Shown: positions 56,290-64,000 of the stretch, one piece after another
Layout of the letters: every line of letters begins with the position of its first letter
Position numbering within the stretch: position 1 is the stretch's first letter
NCBI GenBank assembly: GCA_039707655.1
Contig: CM077673.1
Location: 267,944,288-268,008,287, forward strand
Direction: 5' to 3'
From: Elymus sibiricus
Taxonomy: Eukaryota; Streptophyta; Magnoliopsida; Poales; Poaceae
DNA length: 64,000 nt
Notes under the pieces: generated by a model
Told to the model about the DNA's origin: nothing
The model's input: only the letters and a program-made list of their open reading frames with translations
Database searches by the model: none
Made by a program: the position numbers and the translations under genes

Positions 56290-57528
56290 ATGTCTCAAGA
56301 TACTACTAAGTTGTGTGACTTCTCAAATACTAATAACAATGATTTTATTAGTAATCCTATACCACCCGCCACTAGTGCGGAGGCTTTTGATATTAATGCT
56401 GCATTGCTGAATCTTGTGATGAAAGATCAATTTTCGGGAAGTCCTAATGAGGATCCCGCTGCTCGTCTTAATACTTCCGTTGAACTTTGTGATATGCAAA
56501 AGAAAAAGGACATGGATAATGATCTTGTGAAATTAAATTATTTCCTTTTTCACTAAGAGATAAAGTTAAGGCTTGGTTTTCATCTTTACCACGTAACAGT
56601 ATTGGAACATGGGATAAGTGTAAAGATGCTTTTATTTCCAAGTATTTTCCTCCTGCTAAGATCATCTCCCTTAGGAATCAAATTATGAATTTTAAACAAC
56701 ATGATCAACAACATGTTGCACAAGCTTGGGAGAGGATGAAATTGATGAATAGAAATTGCCCTACTCATGGTTTGAACTTGTGGATGTTTATCCAAAACTT
56801 CTATGCTGGACTAAACTTTGTGTCTAGAAATCTTTGAGATTCTGTTGCAGGTGGTACCTTTATGGATGTGACCTTAGGAGAGGCCACAAAACTTCTGGAC
56901 AACATCATGACAAATTATTCTCAATGGCATACCGAAAGAGCTTCAACTGGTAAGAAGGTAAATTTTGTTGAGGAAATCGCTACTTTGAGTGAAAATGTGG
57001 ATGCTCTTATGAATATGGTTGCTAGATAAAAATACTCGTGTTGATCCAAATGATATGACTTTGTCGACTTTGATTGAGCAAAATAATCATGCTATTTATG
57101 TGCACTTTATCTCGCGAAACAATTTCAACAACAATGCTTATAGATGAAATTTCAATGCTAGACCGTATCCCGGTAACTCCTCTAATAACTATGGCAACTC
57201 TTATGGTAATTCTTATGGAAATTCTTCTACCAACGCTAATAGGATACCCTCTTATCTTGAGAACACAATTAAATAATTAATTAGTTCTCAAAAGATTTTT
57301 AATACTATGGTAGAAGAAAAGTTGCATACGATTGATACTTTGGCTAAAAACATGGATAGAATTGCTCTTGATGTGCAAACTCTCAAAAGTAAAACTTTGC
57401 CACCAAAGCATAATTTTAATGGGACTATTAAATCTATAAAAATATCTATTAACGAAAGTAAGGAGAGGACCGCTAAGTTGAAATCTAAGCGGGAATTCCT
57501 AGAAAAAGCTCTCCCACCCAGTTTTTAA
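56290..57528 (+). pseudogene. Athila-type gag, broken
   Basis: Starts MSQDTTKLCDFSNTNNND. It shifts frame near 56540, continues as KVKAWFSSLPRNSIGTWDKC, WERMKLMNRNCPTHGLNLW, LNFVSRNL, meets a TGA near 56838 and a TAA near 57027, then an Asn-rich stretch. A separate frame (57307-57528) carries the coiled-coil-like part EEKLHTIDTLAKNMDRIA. Homologous to 17836-17039. Confidence 0.8.
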
Positions 57529-57552
57529 CAGAATCATGATGAAGATCTTAAA

Positions 57553-58386
57553 ATGATTGGTACTTATCCTATTGAATCTTTGTTTACTTCTCTAAATATA
57601 AATGATAAATGGACTGGATATGAGTCAACTCTAGCTGGAGAGCGTCCCGTTTGCTTGAAGGGTGATGATTTTAATGCTGAAACTAAAAAAAGTGGGTTTG
57701 GAGAGGTTAAAACTTTAACTAGTGATGTGCCCACTATTTTGGATTACAAGGAATTTAATTATGAAAGTTGATCTTTAGTATAATGTATTTCCTTGTTGCA
57801 AACTATTATTAGCTCGCCCAATGCTTATGAACAAAACAAGGCTTTCACTAATCATATAGTGGAAGCGATGATAAAAGCTTATGATGAGAAACTTGAGCTT
57901 GAAGTTTATATTCCTAGAAAATTGCATGATGAGTGGGAACCTACTATTAAAATAAGACTAAATAAATATGAATACAATGCTTTGTGTGACCTTGGTGCTA
58001 GTGTTTCAACTATACCTAAAACTCTTTGTGATGTGCTTGGTCTCACCAATATTCAAGATTGTTCCCTAAACTTGCATCTTGCGGATTCTACCATTAAAAA
58101 ACCTTTAAGTAGAATAAATGATGTTCTTATTGTTGCAAATAAGAATTATGTGCCTGTAGATTTCATTGTTCTTGATATTGATTGCAACCCTACTTGTCCA
58201 ATGATACTTGGAAGACCTTTCTTACAAACTATAGGTGCAATTATTGATATGAAAGAGGGAAACATAAGGTTCCAATTCCCATTAAAGAAAGGGATGGAAC
58301 AATTCCCTAGGAAGAGAATTAAACCACCTTATGAATCAATCATGAGAGATACTTATGGGTGGAGTGTCAAAGATGATAACAATTGA
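57553..58386 (+). pseudogene. Athila-type gag linker and protease
   Basis: The linker (57553-57771) ends at a TGA and the next frame opens at 57793. Within 57793-58386 the protease motif ALCDLGASVSTIP and block MILGRPFLQTIGAIIDM are intact, as is the tail KRIKPPYESIMRD. This 197-codon piece is the best preserved protein segment of the family in the window. No reverse transcriptase follows. Confidence 0.82.
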
Positions 58387-59734
58387 AACTATGCATTATG
58401 CCTAGCTAGGGGCATAAAACAATAGCGCTTGTTGGGAGGCAACCCAATAGGTATCTTTATTTTTCCTTTTTACTTTCTATTTGTGTGTGATAACATGATT
58501 ATTGCCTCCATAATTATTGTGTTTTTATGTTTTAATTAGTGTTTGTGCCAAGTAAACCCTTTGGGATGACTCACAAGATGAGTAGAATTGATATGGTGCA
58601 AAAACACAAACTTTAGCGTCCAGTGCAGAATTTCTCTGATTTTACTGGACGTCTTTTTTGATCTGAAGTTTTTACACAATATTTCTATACATATTATTCA
58701 AGTTTTCTGAATTTTCAGCATTTTTAGAGTTACAGAAGTATGGGTTCTTTACAGATCTTTACAAACTGTTGTGTTTTAGACAGATTCTGTTTTTGCTTGC
58801 ATAGTTTGCTTGTTTTGATGATGCTATGGATTGCGTCGGGGGGTATAAGCCATGGATAAGTTAGAATACAATACCTGTTACTGAATAGTGAAATATGAAT
58901 CAATTTATAACAGTACCTAAGGTATTTGATATGTTTCTTATACTAATGGATCTCACGAAGTTTGATATGTTGCCTAAGGTATTTGATAAGTTTTGTGTGA
59001 TTGAAGTTTTCAAGTTTTGGAGGAATAAGGAGTGGCAAGAGCCTAAGCTTGGGGATGCCCAAGGCACCCCAAGGTAATTTTCTAGGAAGACTCAAGCGTC
59101 TAAGCTTGGGGATGCCTCGGAAGGCATCCCCTCTTTTGTCTCAATCCATCGGTATGTCACTTGGAGCTATATTTTTATTCATCACATGGTATGAGTTTTG
59201 CTTGGAGCGTCGTTTGCTTTTATTTTTAGTTTGCCACAATCATCATTTGTTGGACACACCTATTTGAGAGAGGCACACCTTCATCATAATTTATTAGAAT
59301 ACTCTATGTGCTTCACTTATATCTTTTGAGCTTAGCAGTTGATCTAGTACTTCACTTATACCTTTTTTAGCACGATGGCGTATAGATTTGTAGAAATAAT
59401 TGCACTGTCGTTCTTCACTTATATTTGTTTGAGAGTTAATAAATAGTGACGGTAATTTGCATGGGTCATAGGACTAGTCCAAAAGTAATTGGTATTCAAT
59501 GAGTGATAATCAAAACCATCATGTAGCACATTAAAGAGAAATCTTGGGTTAATGATATTGATGTGGTAATATGAAAAAGGTGCGAGTGCATAATTGTTGA
59601 TTCGGAGAAGTATCGATATTAAGAGGTTTTAATTTCTCGTTTGTCTAAATATTAAAAAGGCATGGTGGAATGTGTGAGCATTTTTATTCCTCGTTGAAAT
59701 CCTAGTGTTGTTCCGGGTCGGAGGCGCGCGATGG
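58387..59734 (+). other. Non-coding region and truncated end
   Basis: Collinear with 16319 down to about 14800 on the minus strand. It contains the conserved box at 58431-58447 and two 'taagcttggggatgcc' repeats (59045, 59101). Element similarity fades by about 59700; the last 30 bases (cgggtcggaggcgcgcgatgg) are of unknown origin. Confidence 0.55.
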
Positions 59735-62700
59735 TGTAACACCCTGGTTTTCGCTCCCTGTTGTTTTTCCTTTGTGGGATTTGACTCCCGTCTTTTTTCT
59801 CGGTGTTATCGGATTTCTCTAGCTCATGGGTATGTGAAGATGGTCATCTAGCCTTGCCTTCCCTATCCAACTAGAGATTCTCCCCAGTCCAACCTTGCCA
59901 CCCAAGATCTATCTCCGGACTTTGCCATCGAAACCATGCCTTCTGAGCTATCGGAAGGGAAACCCTAATCCTCCCAGTTACAAAGGAACCTCAATTTCCT
60001 TTGATCTGTTGCCTCCCAAACTTTTCCCAGTGATCATTCCACATCTATAAACCCTGGATATGCAAAAATATTGCCAAGTCATTTGCAATATTTTTCATTT
60101 ATAATTAATTCATTTTTCTGCCAGTTAAAGGAATTAAATCCAGGAAAATATCTATCCATCTCCAAAGTTCATGAAAACTTGTGGAGATATTATTTGTGAT
60201 CATATTGAGCTCCCATAAAAATATTGGCCATAATTAAATAGGGGAAATTGCATTTTCCTATTTAATGCCAATATTGCATTTTGGGCAGTTTCTAAAGGAG
60301 CTACTATTTTGGTAGCCAGGAAAGATCCCAAATAATTTGTGGAGCTTCTCCTATCCATATCTTCACCATTTCCATCAAGAACCCAAGTTCCATAGTTCAG
60401 ATTTTGAGCACAACATCAATTTGCAAATTCTGTCCAGTTGGGAAATTTGCAAAGGAAGTGCTTTATTCATTGATCTATTTGAGCTGAACTTTTTCATGGT
60501 GGTTAACATTGCTAAATCACTCATGGATACCAAAAATCAGCTCAATCCATCTATCCATTTTCCCACAACATTTTCCTCAAGTTTTTGTCCATTTGGAAGC
60601 TCTGTGAAGGAAGTACCATTTTGGTGTATCCAATTGGTATGAAACTTTTACAGTGGATTCATGTGTTCAAACCATCATCCTACACCAAGTTTGAGCCATG
60701 TTCATTTGGCCATTTTTCCCCAGCTTTATTATTTGCATTTCTGTCCAGTATGGTGGTTTGTACAGCAAGTATCTTCAATTCTTATCTAAATGGCCCCAAA
60801 ATTTACCAGGGTAGTCACCTTGGTATATCATTGCTCTATGCCTAGTTCCAGCTCCTTCCACTCAGTAATCTCTCCAGAAACCACCACAAACAGGTTGCTG
60901 TTAAATTCTGTTTTTGCAAGTTTCTCCCACCCCAGAGCCTTCAAGTTGATTCCAGCCTCACATATCATCTATTTGAGCATCGAGGAGCTTGTTGGACAAG
61001 CTTGGACATGCAGGAGCCTTCCAGAGCCAGCCATGCACGTGGTGACCGCGTGGACAGCAGGCAGAAATGGCGCTCCGCGTGCTGTCCTCATCGGCCAGCT
61101 AGCTCCGGCCGGCCTCCGCTTGTCTGGGAGTGTCAAATGGCTCCGCGGCGTCCACCTTCCCCCTATCCAGCTCTTTCCCCTCCGTCATCTTCTCCGTCGC
61201 GCCGTGACGAGCACTCTGCTCTGCCACTGTGCTGCTCTTGCGCCGCCGTATCCCTCCAAGCCCGAGCCCTCTCGAATGAGCCAGCGCAGCCCTCGCCCTG
61301 TTCTGCGTCAGGTCGGCCGCGCATCCCACGGCTGTCCCTATCCGCTCCGGCCGGCCGGCTATAAAAGCCGCAGCCCCGAGCCTTCCCCAGCATCCCCGAG
61401 CCTCTCATTCTCCTCACCACCCTCCTAGCAACCTCCCTGACCCATCACTTCCTCCCCGGAGTTCCTCCTCGCCACCCACGGCCACCATGGCCGCCGCCAC
61501 CTCGTGCTCGAATTCGAGCAAACCAAGCCCTCTCCCTCCGTTCTACCACCACCAGATGACTCCCCAGATTCCGACAAGCCTCCCCATCTCCTCTACTCGT
61601 CGCCGGAGCGCCCGTGGCCGCATGCCCGAGATCGGCCGCCGCCCTCTGCTCACGACCACCGCGCGGCGCCGCCGTTGTGGCTCTCCCCGGCGCTGGCCCT
61701 CCCTCTGGATGGACGCAGTGCGTCCCCGCGCAGCCTCTGCTGTCCTCGCCTCGGCCTAAGATGGCCGGAGCCGCCGGAAGTCATCGCCGGAGGCCGCCTC
61801 TACTCGCCGTCGCAACCGCATCCCCAGGTCGTCCCCGCCGCTCCTTCTGCCTCTCCCCGTCGCGGTGTTCCGCGGCGCACCCGCCGGTGCCGGCGCCCTC
61901 GCCGGAGGTGGCCGGAGCCACCGAGCCCGCCGCCAGCCGACCGACCCCGGCCCTCCTCTGTTTTCCGTCGGGTGCGAGGTAGAAGGAGGCAGGGAGAAGA
62001 GAGAGAGAGAGACGTGGGGCCCGCCTGGCAGCGTCTCGGCGTTGACCCCATCCCGGGCCCAGCTGGCTTAAGTGGAGGCGCCCTGCGCAAACTGCACTTC
62101 CCCAACTCCGAAAGCGTATTCTACGAAATGCGCTTTCCATTTCTCAGCCGGCGCCGAAATAGTTAAATAGTGGACGTTCACCCGTTAGCAGCAGAAAATG
62201 AATAATTTTTATTTATTTTCTGCCTAAACAACGAACGGCCACAACTTTTCGCTCGTAACTCCGATTCAGGTGAAACCAACGCCCACTTCTTCATCTCGTC
62301 GAGCCCGTTCCGATGGTATCATTTTCATAATGTTTCCACATTGTGAAAATGACCATTTTGCCCTTGCCCTTCTATCAGCCCTCCGAGAGGGAATCTTTTC
62401 GGCAGATTCTTCCGCGAGGTGACTGCACTTCTTCCCGGAGTATTCTTCGACCCCCAGGCAAGCCGGCCATCTGATATATGCCCTAAAGCATTGCTCTGTG
62501 TTATTCTTGCGTGTTAAATTAATGATTATGCCCGTGATAGAAATAATTAAACTTCTGTTAGACTGCACTTACTGTTTACATTACTTGCATTAGTTTGCCA
62601 TGTGATAATTCAAAGTAATTTACTTAAATGCATAGTTGCTGCCACATCAACCTTGTGTGATAAATAACTATGCCTGCTAAGTACTGGCTAAAGCTAAACA

Positions 62701-63838
62701 TAGTCGGTTGATCCAGAGTCACCTATCCGGGCTTATCCGTGCAACCACATTTGCCGGTATGGGACGGCCTTGACTTGGTCTGGCTCCGTGCTCTTTCACC
62801 GGTATCTCCAGACAGGGAGGGTTATGCGTGCATGCTGCCCTGATCAGGTAGGCGGCGATAACCCTGTGAGCCCAGTTGAGTATTGTGTCGGCGTCCCCGT
62901 TTGGGACAGTTTAGTTTGGCCACGACGGTGGCAGGTGTCACGAGGTGACACAGGGGCCACCCAGGGCAGAACTCCAGGGGAGGATGAATGCCGGTGGTAC
63001 GATGGGAGAGTCATGGGTCAGGCAGGTTTCGTTGGAGCAACACAGGTCCACCCGAATGGGATCACGAGGTCAGGTGCTCCATGGTGTGGGTAAAGTGCGC
63101 AACCTCTGCAGAGTGAAGAATCTATTCGAATAGCCGCGTCCACGGTATTGGACAGCCCGTCCAGACCTCACTAGGTGGTCAATCGTAACAGTGATAATAA
63201 TGATGGAAGAACTCGTCTTGTGTAGACATCAGATGATGTCAGGAATATGATATGGGATGGCTATGAGATGAGTGGTTGGATGACCACATGATTTGGATTG
63301 GATTGGATCAGATTCAGATTGGATCGTGAGAATGTTCGGAATATGGAATATTTACTTAGTATGCTTTACTTTACTGTATTTACTTCAGTAGTTATCTTGC
63401 TAGATAATCCTGTTATGACATGATAATTAATATTGCTCTAATAATAAATGCATGCTTGAATGCCATGGATTGCTTTGCTTGGTGTATATGTTAGTTGGTT
63501 TGCTTGCGAGTACATTCAAAAGTACTCAGCGGCCTTTAACTTGGCCAGGTTCACATAAGGATCCGCCGTCCGTCGTCGAGGAGCCGGAGTGTTCGCGAGC
63601 TAGGAGAGTAACCCAGTCAGATCCCTGTGGATTGGAGCCGCACCAAGACCATGCTGCCCTAGATAGAGCCTTTTCCGCTGCCATCACTCTTGTAACATAT
63701 CTTGTAAGACTGATATATCCATTAATAGAAATGCATGTGTTCATGATACTTGTTGTAAACGCGCATGCCAGAGTGATTTCCTGGGCTGGTATGCGTGGCG
63801 ACCGTCTGGCTACAGTGGTAATCAGGCGGGGCGCCACA
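59735..63838 (+). repeat. Very long (4.1 kb) Gypsy LTR
   Basis: Starts TGTAACACCC and ends …GGGGCGCCACA five bases before a tRNA-Met primer binding site. A TATA box TATAAAA at 61360-61366 lies in a CpG- and G+C-rich block (about 61000-62100), with A/T-rich DNA on both sides. A TGTAACACC start, a multi-kilobase LTR and a Met primer suggest the Tekay/Del chromovirus lineage. Long frames in the G+C-rich block (e.g. 61504-62166) lack any known domain and overlap in all phases, so they are not called. Confidence 0.7.
61360..61366 (+). promoter_or_regulatory. TATA box of the long LTR
   Basis: TATAAAAG in a C-rich setting, with a pyrimidine-rich start region about 30 bases later. Confidence 0.6.
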
Positions 63839-63843
63839 CCGGA

Positions 63844-63855
63844 TGGTATCAGAGC
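63844..63855 (+). promoter_or_regulatory. Primer binding site, tRNA-iMet
   Basis: TGGTATCAGAGC, five bases after the LTR end. Confidence 0.88.
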
Positions 63856-64000
63856 AGTCAGGCTGACAATAGGTTACCCTAGCCAGACTTCACTATCTTG
63901 TGTTCAGTAGAAAGCCCGGATGGATTTCAGCCATCTTTGCCACCTAGCATGGCTACTATTGATCATAAGGCAACCCCATAGGTCTTTGGCTCCATCAGAC
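63856..64000 (+). mobile_element. Start of internal region of the long-LTR Gypsy element
   Basis: 145 bp of untranslated leader. No gag start is convincing before the window ends. Confidence 0.5.

Larger units (their letters stand above)
54511..59700 (+). mobile_element. Athila-type gag/protease-only element, 3' truncated
   Basis: 5' LTR 54511-56056, tRNA-Asp primer binding site, gag (broken), protease (open), conserved GTTGGGAGGCAACCCA box, and non-coding DNA to about 59700, where it ends without PPT or 3' LTR. Same layout as the minus-strand copy at 12172-17836. It appears to be a non-autonomous family. Confidence 0.82.

Noticed and set aside
61487..62166. Long overlapping frames in the G+C-rich block (up to 220 residues)
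   Set aside because: They occur in several phases and both strands, have Pro/Arg/Ser-rich low-complexity content, and lie inside an LTR. This is a composition effect.
1..64000. CRISPR arrays, bacterial-type operons, defence islands or biosynthetic clusters
   Set aside because: No regularly spaced short repeats and no clustered intact genes. All structure is that of plant retrotransposons and broken host genes.

Overview
The window is repeat-dense nuclear DNA from a grass, most likely a Triticeae species (wheat, Aegilops or barley group). The evidence is several Athila-type Gypsy LTRs beginning TGATACGTCTCC or TGATACGTCC, two Sirevirus-type Copia elements, Stowaway MITEs with CTCCCTCCG ends, a 4.1 kb-LTR Gypsy element, and low-copy F-box/LRR and B3-like gene debris. 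There are no bacterial-style operons, CRISPR arrays, rRNA or tRNA genes. Family names such as Sabrina, Fatima or Maximus would need a repeat library and are not asserted.

Layout. 1-1290: end of a + strand Athila-type LTR. 1291-1968 and 11346-12171: one minus-strand F-box/LRR gene, split inside an exon by a 9.4 kb Sirevirus-type element (1969-11345, minus, target duplication CATAG) that keeps gag and an intact accessory ORF but has no pol. 12172-17836: 3' LTR and internal part of a gag/protease-only Athila-type element, minus strand. 17836-18644: second copy of the F-box/B3-like gene segment. 18645-31957: a solo LTR of that same element, interrupted by a complete but decayed Sirevirus (19349-31079). 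31963-33360: first exon and promoter-like region of the B3-like gene, and an ORF resembling an XS-type zinc finger. 33.4-37.8 kb: non-coding, with a Stowaway element, a possible hAT-like MITE, a diverged tandem repeat of about 365 bp, and a 5' UTR-like GC-rich block. 37778-47935: full-length Athila-type Gypsy element (target duplication ACCGT) inserted next to that block. 47941-50460: fragments of a second host gene with duplicated exons. 50.6-51.3 kb: end of a DNA transposon. 51.3-59.7 kb: piled-up Athila-type LTRs and one gag/protease-only element. 59735-64000: a 4.1 kb LTR and primer binding site of another Gypsy element that runs off the window.

The target-site duplications allow the order of events to be read. 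A non-autonomous Athila-type element entered an intron of the B3-like gene (ATAGT). A tandem duplication of about 6.4 kb then copied gene plus element. LTR-LTR recombination reduced the second copy to a solo LTR. Later a Sirevirus entered that solo LTR (GATAA/GATAC) and another split the F-box exon (CATAG). No host gene in the window is intact, and almost every transposon protein is broken. The main exception is a 667-683 residue accessory ORF in the pol-less Sirevirus. I see no clearly new biological system. The best leads are that conserved accessory ORF, a possible B3-like/F-box fusion whose splice phases match, the fully traceable duplication and solo-LTR history, and the uncharacterised 365-bp tandem repeat.
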